A stretch of DNA of 9,408 nucleotides from Nitrospira sp. GTDB taxonomy: Bacteria > Nitrospirota > Thermodesulfovibrionia > Thermodesulfovibrionales > SM23-35. Shown in pieces: positions 1-6,652 of this stretch. The translations under genes and the position numbers were made by a program. Where the stretch lies: the NCBI GenBank assembly GCA_016873595.1, contig VGWZ01000067.1, positions 1-9,408 on the forward strand. Reading direction: 5' to 3'. Numbering within the stretch: position 1 is the stretch's first letter; each line of letters begins with the position of its first letter. The notes beneath the pieces are model-generated. The model was not told the origin of the DNA. It did no database searches and saw nothing but the letters and a program-made list of their open reading frames with translations.

Positions 1-179
1 ATAAAGAGATGACGAAAATCCTGAGCAAACAATCAGGTAGAGGTAAAGGTTAAGTCTGAAGCTAAGGGAGAGGTTGAGAGAATGCTTTACCTTTACCTTA
101 TTTCTAAGTCCTCTGTGTCTTCTTAAAAATACTTTTGGAAAAGAAATTCCGTAAAAGTGAGGTGATAAGGTCTTGCAGG

Positions 180-240
180 GTTACATCTTAGATGTCTCAA
201 CGATACCTTACAAAGTTACATTTTTAAATGTCTTGACAGG
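180..240. repeat. Two imperfect direct repeats, each holding a perfect dyad
   Basis: Copies at 180-202 and 215-240 both start GTTACAT. Each contains a perfect inverted repeat: ACATCT-T-AGATGT at 183-195 and ACATTT-TT-AAATGT at 218-231. Dyad centres lie about 35 bp apart. They could be operator-like sites or decayed ends of an insertion sequence; nothing here decides between these. Confidence 0.5.
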
Positions 241-283
241 GGCGCAGTAAAATTCCTACAGCAATTCTCGGTGAAAAAACTGA

Positions 284-320
284 GAGATTCTTCAGTCCCC
301 TTCGCTTCGCTCGCAATGAC
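284..320. repeat. Single half of a dispersed palindromic repeat
   Basis: The segment begins GAGATTCTTC and ends CGCTTCGCTCGCAATGAC. It shares its GAGATTCTTC core and GTCATT-type terminus (read as the reverse complement) with the elements at 389-469 and 3989-4087, so it looks like a solo copy of the same family. Confidence 0.5.
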
Positions 321-349
321 AACTTTCTATCGCTATTTTTCGGGTTTAC

Positions 350-483
350 TAAATTTGCTGATAGACTTAAAAACATTTGATAATCGAAGAGATGCTGAAA
401 CAAGTTCAGCATGACACCATTGTAGACAAAGGCTTGAAAAATGTCATTCTGAACTTGGTTCAGAATCTCTATCGGCAAATTTA
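350..483. repeat. Nested palindromic (REP/MITE-like) element
   Basis: The outer arms AAATTTGCTGATAG (350-363) and CTATCGGCAAATTT (469-482) pair with one mismatch. The inner arms, 389-415 and 443-469, are 27-nt inverted copies differing at three positions. Termini are of the GTCATTCTGA...TCAGAATCTC type. The transcript would fold into one long hairpin. There is no coding content and no transposase, so any mobilisation would have to be in trans. Confidence 0.65.
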
Positions 484-486
484 GGC

Positions 487-645
487 AGTTTACATAGTTT
501 ATTGAGTTTACGTGGTTTTATATGTTATAAATGTATGACCTTGATAAATTAAAGAACAAGCAACCTACATGACTAATTAAAACTACCGGGCCGAGCACAC
601 GAGATAAACTGTGCAAATTAAGTAAACTAAACAAACTGAGTAAAC
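487..645. repeat. Pair of inverted 9-nt tandem arrays flanking 523-601
   Basis: Units at 487-495, 496-504, 505-513 and 514-522 follow the consensus AGTTTACNT. Five units at 602-645 follow its reverse complement (AAGTAAACT, AAACAAACT, GAGTAAAC and two diverged). Segments 496-511 and 622-637 match as inverted repeats at 13 of 16 positions. The downstream array runs directly into the rdgB start codon. Confidence 0.5.
502..531 (+). promoter_or_regulatory. Candidate promoter for rdgB
   Basis: TTGAGT (502-507) and TATAAA (526-531) are separated by 18 bp, with TGT immediately upstream of the -10 giving an extended -10 form. It would give a leader of roughly 108 nt before rdgB. It lies partly inside a short tandem array, so a chance match is possible. 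Confidence 0.4.
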
Positions 646-1245
646 ATGGATATAGTCCTTGCAACAAGAAACAAGAAGAAGATCAAAGAAATAAAGAGAA
701 TCGTTGAGGGCATATCAATCTCGATATTAACGCTCGATGATTTTCCTGAATGTCCTGAAGTGAAGGAAGACGGAGTTACATTTGAAGAGAATGCAGTGAA
801 GAAAGCAGAAGCAATTGCAAAATATACAGGAAAATGTGCACTTGCAGATGACTCCGGTCTTGAGGTATATGCGATGAATGGATCTCCAGGCACCTTGTCT
901 GCGAGATATGCTGGTGGAGATGCAGATGACAGGAAAAACATTGAAAAACTACTCTACGAGATGCGCTCAATTGTGAACGAGAAAAGAGGTGCACGATTTG
1001 TATGCTGCATTGCCTTAGCATCTCCTGACGGGAACGTAAGAACCTTTTTGGGGCATGTTGAAGGGAGGATAGGGAAAGAACCAAAGGGCGTTAACGGTTT
1101 TGGCTATGATCCTGTATTTTATCCCGAAGGACATAACAGTACTTTTGCTGAGATGTCTGATGATGAGAAAGATACCCTGAGTCATCGGGGCAGGGCACTA
1201 AGAGGTCTTCAGAGATATCTTACGGAAAATAAAGAGAAATTTTAA
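646..1245 (+). CDS. rdgB: XTP/dITP diphosphatase (RdgB/HAM1 family)
   Basis: A cytosolic nucleoside-triphosphate pyrophosphatase. The family hydrolyses dITP, XTP and related deaminated purine nucleotides to monophosphates, keeping them out of DNA and RNA. At 199 residues it is full length. Visible hallmarks are the N-terminal ATRNKKK segment (6-12), the catalytic block ADDSGLEV (67-74, with Asp69 at the position of the E. coli general base), the SARYAG segment (85-90), the nucleotide-binding GFGYDPVF loop (151-158) and SHRGRAL (179-185). The start at 646 places the ATRN motif at the usual distance from Met. There is no clear Shine-Dalgarno sequence; a 9-nt repeat array ends directly at the ATG. 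It is separated from adk by 240 bp with an independent promoter, so it is probably its own unit. Confidence 0.95.
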   Translation: MDIVLATRNKKKIKEIKRIVEGISISILTLDDFPECPEVKEDGVTFEENAVKKAEAIAKYTGKCALADDSGLEVYAMNGSPGTLSARYAGGDADDRKNIEKLLYEMRSIVNEKRGARFVCCIALASPDGNVRTFLGHVEGRIGKEPKGVNGFGYDPVFYPEGHNSTFAEMSDDEKDTLSHRGRALRGLQRYLTENKEKF

Positions 1246-1272
1246 AATTTATATAATAAATTTATAATTTTT
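1245..1272 (+). terminator. Weak AT-only terminator candidate after rdgB
   Basis: AAATTTAT (1245-1252) and ATAAATTT (1256-1263) form a perfect 8-bp stem with a 3-nt loop, followed by a T tract at 1268-1272. The stem has no G:C pairs, so termination would be weak. A second A/T-rich dyad, ATAAGT-AAA-ACTTAT, follows at 1286-1300. Confidence 0.3.
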
Positions 1273-1321
1273 AAGAATCAGTTTAATAAGTAAAACTTAT
1301 CGTTTTATCAAAAATATGAAT

Positions 1322-1350
1322 TTGACTTAACACACCATAATGATTATAGT
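1322..1350 (+). promoter_or_regulatory. Sigma70-type promoter of the adk-sat operon
   Basis: TTGACT (1322-1327) and TATAGT (1345-1350) are exactly 17 bp apart, each one base off consensus. Surrounding sequence is strongly AT-rich. Transcription would start near 1357, giving a leader of about 130 nt before adk. The dyad at 1286-1300 lies about 22 bp upstream of the -35 and could be a regulator site, though this is speculative. Confidence 0.65.
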
Positions 1351-1485
1351 ATGTCTGTTCTGTTTCAGCACAGTAGTACTTCCGTCTGAGTTTAGAAATT
1401 AAGACACTGAAATTTCGTATTTAGTGCATTAATATTTTTGTTTTTTAAATAAATATATAAATTATTCATTAAGATGGAGGTAGAT

Positions 1486-2136
1486 ATGAGACTTGTTCTT
1501 CTCGGTGCACCAGGAGCTGGTAAAGGAACTCAGGCAAAAAAACTCATCGAAAAATACGTTATCCCACAGATCTCCACAGGTGACATTCTAAGAAAAGCAG
1601 TTGCAGACGGTACCCCCCTCGGAAAAGAAGCAAAATCTTACATGGATAAGGGTGAGCTTGTGCCTGACAGTGTTGTCATTGGGCTTGTGAAGGAAAGAAT
1701 TGCCCAAGATGACTGCAAGAAGGGCTACATTCTTGACGGCTTTCCAAGAAATACTGCACAGGCAGAGGTATTAGATAAGGTGCTTGCTGAAATGGGGGCC
1801 CCGCTTGATACTGCCTTGAGTGTTGATGTAGAAAAAGACGTTCTTATGAAGAGATTGACAGGAAGAAGGACGTGTAAAAACTGCCAGCAGATGTACAATA
1901 TATATTTTTCTCCACCAAAGAAAGGGGGTGTATGCGATAAATGTGGTGGGGAGCTCTTTCAGAGAAATGACGATAAAGAAGAAACAATCGGAAAAAGGCT
2001 TGATGTCTATGATGCTCAAACATCACCACTCATAAATTACTACAAAGAAAGGAGGATATTAAAATCGGTACAGGGTTTAGGGAATATTGATGAGATTTTC
2101 AAGAATGTTTGTGCTGTTTTGGAAGGCAAGTCATAA
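1486..2136 (+). CDS. adk: Adenylate kinase, zinc-binding LID form
   Basis: Catalyses AMP + ATP to 2 ADP in the cytosol. Next to sat and apr genes, it would recycle the AMP released by APS reductase. Visible are the P-loop GAPGAGKGT (7-15), STGDILRKAV in the AMP-binding region, DGFPRN with the conserved Arg near 88, and a long LID domain carrying C-x2-C-x16-C-x2-C, the structural zinc site seen in Gram-positive and many thermophilic enzymes. At 216 residues it matches the usual 214-220. The start is set at 1486, not the in-frame ATG at 1474, because GGAGG (1476-1480) sits 5 nt before 1486 and the earlier ATG overlaps that ribosome binding site; the chosen start also gives the canonical MRLVLLGAPGAGKG N-terminus. 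sat follows after 15 nt, so the two are almost certainly cotranscribed. Confidence 0.96.
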   Translation: MRLVLLGAPGAGKGTQAKKLIEKYVIPQISTGDILRKAVADGTPLGKEAKSYMDKGELVPDSVVIGLVKERIAQDDCKKGYILDGFPRNTAQAEVLDKVLAEMGAPLDTALSVDVEKDVLMKRLTGRRTCKNCQQMYNIYFSPPKKGGVCDKCGGELFQRNDDKEETIGKRLDVYDAQTSPLINYYKERRILKSVQGLGNIDEIFKNVCAVLEGKS

Positions 2137-2151
2137 AGAAAGGAGGATAAA

Positions 2152-3531
2152 ATGTTAGGCGAATTACACATCACTACACCGCCTCCCCATGGAGGGCATT
2201 TGGTTGACAGAGTTATTAGAGACCCTGATGAAGGGAAAAAGATGGCTGATGGCTGTTCTGCTGTGTACGATATTAAACCAACCTTATACAAGGACATGCC
2301 CATAAGGAACGTTTACAGGGAGATCATGTCGATATGTTATGGCTTCTTCAGTCCTGTTGAAGGTTCAATGCGTTCAGAAGAGCTTGAAAGGGTACTGAAT
2401 GAAAGGAGACTTTCAAGTGGTTGGGTTTTCCCTTACCCGATGCTCTTTGATATCAGTAAGGAGGACTTAAAGAAGCTGGGTGTCGTACCGGGAGACAGGT
2501 TGCTGCTCAGGCTTAAAGGTCAGCCCTTTGCAGTCCTCGATATTGAAGAGATATACAATATTGATCCGCTGGATGTAACCACAAGAACATTCGGTACTGT
2601 CGAGAAGAATCCAGAAGTTGTAGTAGTTCCCTTCGATGAAAAACATCCAGGCTATACCATATACAAATATTTCAACACGGAAGTACTGGCAGGAAAGTAT
2701 ACGATAATAAATGAGCCCAAGCTAAAACCACCCTTTGATAGATTCTGGTTTCCACCTGCAAAATCAAGGGAGGAATACAAAAGGAGGGGATGGACAACGG
2801 TCATAAATCATCAGACAAGAAATGTCCCTCATGTAGGTCATGAAGCCCTTATGAGAAATGCTGCTTACATTGGAGACACTAAACCCTGCGATGGTATTCA
2901 GGTCAACGCCATAATCGGTGCTAAGAGGATAGGGGATTATCCGGATGAGGCAATAGTTGAATCCCATGAGATGGTGAATCTTGCAGGCTATGTGGGTCCA
3001 AAAAGACACCTGGCAACCATGTGCCTGTGGGATATGAGATATGGAAACCCCATTGAGTCGCTCTTACACGGAATCATCAGGCAGAATATGGGCTGTACAC
3101 ACCATATGTTCGGCAGAGACCATGCAGCATTAGGACCTTATTATGATATGTATGCAGCACAAACCCTCTGGGAGAAGGGAATTCCGAGCTTCGGTTTCCC
3201 CAAGCCACCTTATGCTGTTGAGAAAGGGCTATATATGAGGCCTCAGAATATGGCAGAGTTCTGGTACTGCCCGCACTGCGCAGAGGTCACTTACAGCGAA
3301 AGCTGCACTCATAAAGGTGAATTTCAGAGGTTTAGTGGGAGCTTTATCAGAAGCTTGCTCGCAGAGGGTATTTTCCCGCCGAGCGTTATTATGAGACGAG
3401 AGGTCTACCAGATTGTGGTCAAATGGTGGAAGCAGTTTGGCTATCCGTTCAACAACAAGAAGTACTTAACAGAAAGAGAGAAGGAACTGGAGGTAGATCT
3501 GCCTAAAATGGAAGTTCCTAAATTTAAATAA
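2152..3531 (+). CDS. sat: Sulfate adenylyltransferase (ATP sulfurylase), dissimilatory type
   Basis: Forms APS and pyrophosphate from ATP and sulfate, or runs in reverse to make ATP in sulfur oxidisers. The 459-residue protein has an N-terminal PUA-like region containing PPPHGG, then the catalytic nucleotidyltransferase domain with QTRNVPHVGH (221-230, the QxRN and HxGH nucleotide motifs) and GRDHA (321-325). A C-terminal CPHC...C.H cluster (Cys373, Cys376, Cys385, His387) resembles the zinc site of the Thermus enzyme. No APS-kinase domain is fused, in keeping with the stand-alone homo-oligomeric bacterial and archaeal form. AGGAGG (2141-2146) lies 5 nt before the ATG. It sits 15 nt after adk and 11 nt before the next gene, so it is mid-operon. 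Confidence 0.97.
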   Translation: MLGELHITTPPPHGGHLVDRVIRDPDEGKKMADGCSAVYDIKPTLYKDMPIRNVYREIMSICYGFFSPVEGSMRSEELERVLNERRLSSGWVFPYPMLFDISKEDLKKLGVVPGDRLLLRLKGQPFAVLDIEEIYNIDPLDVTTRTFGTVEKNPEVVVVPFDEKHPGYTIYKYFNTEVLAGKYTIINEPKLKPPFDRFWFPPAKSREEYKRRGWTTVINHQTRNVPHVGHEALMRNAAYIGDTKPCDGIQVNAIIGAKRIGDYPDEAIVESHEMVNLAGYVGPKRHLATMCLWDMRYGNPIESLLHGIIRQNMGCTHHMFGRDHAALGPYYDMYAAQTLWEKGIPSFGFPKPPYAVEKGLYMRPQNMAEFWYCPHCAEVTYSESCTHKGEFQRFSGSFIRSLLAEGIFPPSVIMRREVYQIVVKWWKQFGYPFNNKKYLTEREKELEVDLPKMEVPKFK

Positions 3532-3542
3532 GGGGGTGAAGA

Positions 3543-3923
3543 ATGAACTACTTGTCTGTGCTCTTAGATGCAAAGAGGCTCTCTGATCTCAAGGGGTCGC
3601 CCCTTGAGGGTAAGGTAACGGACATGTTCGGAGGAGCGCTAAAGGCATTGGTTATGGAAGTGCCTGAAGAACTCGCCGGCAAGATAATTGATAATCTTCC
3701 CGGTGCGAGGTTAGATGCAAGATTTTTCATAGAGGAAGTGCCTATTGCTTTCAAGAGGGCCCTCTTTGAAAAGATAAAGACCATGAAGTCTATCGGTACA
3801 GAGGTAATTGATGCAGTCTTTGCTGATTTGCCCAAGATCAAGGAACTCGCTGCAAAGGAATCTGAGTCATTACCAGTACCTGATATTGATATTAGTGAGG
3901 CACTTGCATTACAAAAGAAGTAA
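3543..3923 (+). CDS. Small protein of unknown function between sat and aprB
   Basis: Not recognised as a named family. It has 126 residues with no Cys, His or Trp, so it is unlikely to bind Fe-S clusters or zinc through side chains. It is rich in Ala, Leu, Lys, Glu and Asp, with no signal peptide or membrane segment. The first 110 residues look like a soluble alpha/beta or mostly helical fold; the last 20 (SLPVPDIDISEALALQ) form an acidic Pro/Asp-containing tail. Translation is well supported: AGGGGGTG (3531-3538) overlaps the sat stop and sits 4 nt before the ATG. From memory, Archaeoglobus fulgidus also carries a small ORF between sat and aprB, which would suggest a conserved partner of sulfate activation, but no homology was tested. 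A regulatory, assembly or scaffold role for Sat/Apr is inference only. Confidence 0.85.
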   Translation: MNYLSVLLDAKRLSDLKGSPLEGKVTDMFGGALKALVMEVPEELAGKIIDNLPGARLDARFFIEEVPIAFKRALFEKIKTMKSIGTEVIDAVFADLPKIKELAAKESESLPVPDIDISEALALQKK

Positions 3924-3988
3924 GCGGCATAACGACTTGAGTAAAATCGGAAGCTAAGAGGTGCTGTTCAATAATAAAATGTGTTTAA

Positions 3989-4087
3989 GATGTCATTCTG
4001 AGTGGTCCTGAACAAAGTGAAGGAAGTCCCGAAGAATCTCAAAAGCATGGAAAAAAGAGATTCTTCGCTAACGCTCAGAATGACATC
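3989..4087. repeat. Palindromic element between the small gene and aprB
   Basis: The outer arms GATGTCATTCTGAG (3989-4002) and CTCAGAATGACATC (4074-4087) are a perfect 14-bp inverted repeat. The inner arms CGAAGAATCTC (4030-4040) and GAGATTCTTCG (4057-4067) are a perfect 11-bp inverted repeat with a 16-nt loop. The ends are of the same family as the elements at 284-320 and 389-469. In RNA it would form a stable hairpin between sat and aprB messages. It has no long T tract, so it is not an obvious terminator. Confidence 0.7.
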
Positions 4088-4117
4088 CTCTAAGAAGAAA
4101 AGGGGGTGAAAGAAAGC

Positions 4118-4155
4118 CTTTTAGTTTTTAATTTTTAACTTTCAACTTTTAACTT
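4118..4155. repeat. Heptad tandem array in the aprB leader
   Basis: Five 7-nt units, CTTTTAG, TTTTTAA, TTTTTAA, CTTTCAA and CTTTTAA, followed by CTT, end 11 nt before the aprB ribosome binding site. The A/T-rich, unstructured array might act as a translation or RNA-access element, or may simply be a microsatellite. Confidence 0.5.
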
Positions 4156-4178
4156 AATAAAGATAAGGAGGTGTTAGA

Positions 4179-4625
4179 ATGCCAAGTTTTGTAATCAATG
4201 AGAAGTGCGACGGTTGCAAGGGGCAGGATAAAACTGCATGTATGTATATATGCCCGAACGACCTCATGATTCTGGACAAGGAGAGGATGAAGGCATACAA
4301 TCAGGAGCCTAGTTATTGCTGGGAGTGTTACTGCTGTGTAAAGATATGTCCACAGCAGGCTATGGATGTCAGGGGATATGCAGACTTTATGCCCCTTGGT
4401 GCTGCATCAACTCCTTTGAGAGGAACTGAGGACATCATGTGGACGATCACATTCAGGGATGGAAGGATCAAGAGGTTTAAGTATGCAACGAGGACTACAC
4501 CAGAGGGTTCGATAAAGGCGCTGGAGGGATTTCCCGAGGCAAAGGCAGCAGATTTAGCCAATCAGTTATTGCTTGGAGAGCCTGACATAATGGGAGTGAA
4601 GGAACTCCCGACAAAGAAAAAATAA
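4179..4625 (+). CDS. aprB: Adenylylsulfate reductase beta subunit
   Basis: The iron-sulfur subunit of the cytosolic APS reductase heterodimer; it passes electrons to the FAD of AprA. Two [4Fe-4S] ferredoxin-type motifs are visible: Cys10, Cys13, Cys21, Cys25 (with the longer C-x7-C gap typical of AprB) and Cys47, Cys50, Cys53, Cys57. Trp48, beside the second cluster, matches the position of the tryptophan described in the A. fulgidus enzyme for electron transfer to FAD. The remaining ~90 residues form the C-terminal arm expected to wrap around AprA. Length 148 is normal. AAGGAGGTG (4165-4173) is a strong ribosome binding site 5 nt before the ATG. aprA follows 16 nt after the stop. The 255-bp gap upstream, with its palindrome, makes separate regulation from sat possible. 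Confidence 0.97.
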   Translation: MPSFVINEKCDGCKGQDKTACMYICPNDLMILDKERMKAYNQEPSYCWECYCCVKICPQQAMDVRGYADFMPLGAASTPLRGTEDIMWTITFRDGRIKRFKYATRTTPEGSIKALEGFPEAKAADLANQLLLGEPDIMGVKELPTKKK

Positions 4626-4641
4626 GAAAGGAGGGATGACC

Positions 4642-6558
4642 ATGAGAGAAATTGCGACAGAAGTTGTTGAGACTGATATATTGATACTCGGTGGAGGGAT
4701 GTCCGGCTGTGGTGCTGCAGTAGAGGCTACATACTGGGCAAAGCCACTGGGTTTAAAGGTAACACTTGTGGACAAGGCTGCCATTGACAGAAGTGGTCCG
4801 GTAGCGATGGGTCTTTCTGCCATTAATACATATATGGGAATGGACGGAAAGGTAACCCAGAATCCTCGTGCCCCGGAAAGGTTTGTTGAGTATGTAACAA
4901 ATGACCAGATGGGCCTGATGAGACAGGATATGGTCTATGATGTTGCAAGACATGTGGATAGCACCGTCAGACACTTCGAGAAATGGGGACTTCCTATATG
5001 GAAGGATGAGGCAGGGAATCTTGTAAAATCAGGTGAATGGCAGCTTATGATATGCGGCGAGAGTTACAAGATCCTCGTGGCAGAGGCAGCAAAGAACGCT
5101 ATAGGTACCCTTGGTGATAAAGGCCAGATAATTGAGAGGGTCATGATAACGCATCTTCTCAAGGATGAGAAGGAACCCAACAGGGTATGTGGTGCAGTCG
5201 GTTTTAGCGTAAGGGAAGACAAATTCTATGTCTTTAAGGCTAAGGTGGTTTACTGTGCCCTGGGTGGAGCGGTCCATGTATTCAGGCCAAGGTCTCAGGG
5301 TGAAGCCTTCGGGAGGTCCTGGATGCCGCCATTTGTTAATGGAACAACCTATGCCCTTATACTCCAGGCAGGTGGTGAGCTGACACAGATGGACAATACC
5401 TTTGTCCCTCCGAGGTTTAAAGACTCCTATGGTCCTGTTGGCACATTCTTCCTGCTCTTTAAGACACCTGCAACAAATGCTTATGACGGGCCATATGTTG
5501 GTGCCTATCCAACCGAGTTAGAAAAGTGGGCACCATATTCGAATGCAAAACCCTGTCCAACTCCTATGAGAAACTATGAGATGATACTCTGCGCGAAGGA
5601 AGGCAAAACACCATACTGGATGCACACAAACAGGGTGGTAGAAAGGTTCCAGAAGGAGATAACAGATCCAAAAGAGCTGAAGAAGAAGATAAAAGAGTAT
5701 GAGAGCGAAGCATGGGAGGACTTTCTTGATATGACAATCGCAGGTGCAACAAACTGGGCTGCCCATAATATTGACCCAATGGAAAAACCTATGGAGCTTC
5801 AGATGTCAGATTCTGTCTTCATAGGTTCGCATGCCTGCTCTTGTGGTGCATGGGCTTGTGGTCCTGAAGACCTTATGCCAAAAGAATATGCTGATTCATT
5901 CCCTGCTCAGTATAATTGCATGACCACTGTTATGGGTCTATTCACAGCAGGTTGCGGGGTAGGTGCATGTGCACACAAGTTCTCAAGTGGCTCACATGTA
6001 CAGGGAAGGATTGCAGGAAAGGCAGCAGTAAAGTTTGCTAATGATAACAAGGACTACACACCAACGGTATCTGATGATACGATAAATAAACTCAAGGAAA
6101 TAGTATATAGACCATTTGCCCTCTATGAAGAAAAAAGCACATATACAGCGATGCCTGATGTAAATCCTTACTATATCTCCCCGCATAATTTCCTGTTCAG
6201 GCTACAGAAGATAATGGGTGAATACTGCGGTGGATGGGAGACTTTGTATGGGACATCCGACAAGCTGCTCGAAGTAGGCCTCTGGAAATTAGCGTTCTGC
6301 GGAGAGGATATAGAGAAGATTGCTGCTAAGGACCTGCATGAGCTTCTGAGGGCATGGGAGAGTATCCACAGGTACTGGGTTGGTGAGGCATGTGCAAGGA
6401 CAAGGCTGGCGAGGAAGGAGTCAAGATGGCCTGGGTATTACTATAAGTACGATTACCTGAAACTGGATGAGACTCAGAAGCACTTTATCAATGTGAAATA
6501 TGATGTGGACAAGAAGGAATGGACAATACTCACAAGGCCAATGATTCCTATCATCTAA
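4642..6558 (+). CDS. aprA: Adenylylsulfate reductase alpha subunit
   Basis: The FAD-containing catalytic subunit, converting APS + 2 electrons to sulfite + AMP (reversible in sulfur oxidisers). It belongs to the fumarate reductase/succinate dehydrogenase flavoprotein superfamily. The N-terminal FAD motif GGGMSGCGAA (17-26) is followed by the DRSG...G segment of the flavin domain. His397, in SHACSCGAWACG, corresponds to the catalytic His398 of A. fulgidus, and Arg258 in PPRFKDSYGPVG is the likely counterpart of Arg265; both assignments rest on motif recognition. Length 638 is typical. The start at 4642 is preferred over the in-frame ATG at 4636 because AGGAGG (4629-4634) lies 7 nt before 4642 but only 1 nt before 4636. 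It ends the operon: a strong terminator follows after 30 nt. Confidence 0.97.
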   Translation: MREIATEVVETDILILGGGMSGCGAAVEATYWAKPLGLKVTLVDKAAIDRSGPVAMGLSAINTYMGMDGKVTQNPRAPERFVEYVTNDQMGLMRQDMVYDVARHVDSTVRHFEKWGLPIWKDEAGNLVKSGEWQLMICGESYKILVAEAAKNAIGTLGDKGQIIERVMITHLLKDEKEPNRVCGAVGFSVREDKFYVFKAKVVYCALGGAVHVFRPRSQGEAFGRSWMPPFVNGTTYALILQAGGELTQMDNTFVPPRFKDSYGPVGTFFLLFKTPATNAYDGPYVGAYPTELEKWAPYSNAKPCPTPMRNYEMILCAKEGKTPYWMHTNRVVERFQKEITDPKELKKKIKEYESEAWEDFLDMTIAGATNWAAHNIDPMEKPMELQMSDSVFIGSHACSCGAWACGPEDLMPKEYADSFPAQYNCMTTVMGLFTAGCGVGACAHKFSSGSHVQGRIAGKAAVKFANDNKDYTPTVSDDTINKLKEIVYRPFALYEEKSTYTAMPDVNPYYISPHNFLFRLQKIMGEYCGGWETLYGTSDKLLEVGLWKLAFCGEDIEKIAAKDLHELLRAWESIHRYWVGEACARTRLARKESRWPGYYYKYDYLKLDETQKHFINVKYDVDKKEWTILTRPMIPII

Positions 6559-6588
6559 GCTGGTAGTCTTGAGAGATATCGAGCTTTG

Positions 6589-6622
6589 GGGGCGACCTGA
6601 AAGGTCGCCCCTTTATTTTATT
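6589..6622 (+). terminator. Intrinsic terminator of the apr operon
   Basis: GGGGCGACCT (6589-6598) and AGGTCGCCCC (6602-6611) form a perfect 10-bp GC-rich stem with a GAA loop, followed by a T-rich tail (TTTATTTTATT, 6612-6622). This is a textbook rho-independent terminator 30 nt after the aprA stop. Confidence 0.93.
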
Positions 6623-6652
6623 TATTACAACTTTCGTGGTTGTTATTTAGTC

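Larger units (their letters stand above)
1..645. other. Long repeat-rich spacer upstream of rdgB
   Basis: No convincing gene is seen. Reading from base 3 there is an open stretch of 16 codons ending at a TAA (51-53), which could be the tail of an upstream gene but is too short to identify. The rest holds hexamer arrays (35-52 and, inverted, 85-98), two dyad-bearing direct repeats (180-202, 215-240), a single half-element (284-320), a nested palindrome (350-483), and nonamer arrays (487-522 and, inverted, 602-645). ORFs across it read only repeat-derived peptides. Confidence 0.7.

Noticed and set aside
224..478. Minus-strand ORF of 84 codons
   Set aside because: It runs through the palindromic repeats and reads repeat-derived peptides (ILNQVQND, VMLNLFQHL); no ribosome binding site or family signature.
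487..645. CRISPR array
   Set aside because: Units are 9 nt with no spacers between them and no cas genes; this is a short-period tandem array.
627..1084. Two minus-strand ORFs (627-941, 776-1084) over rdgB
   Set aside because: Antisense shadows of a well-supported rdgB; composition low in information, no domain pattern.
1474..1485. Upstream in-frame ATG for adk
   Set aside because: It overlaps the GGAGG that serves the ATG at 1486 and would add four residues before a canonical N-terminus.
3989..4087. Intrinsic terminator after the small gene
   Set aside because: Long arms are widely spaced and there is no T tract directly after the stem; better explained as a dispersed repeat.
4636..4641. 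Upstream in-frame ATG for aprA
   Set aside because: It is only 1 nt from AGGAGG, whereas 4642 is 7 nt away.
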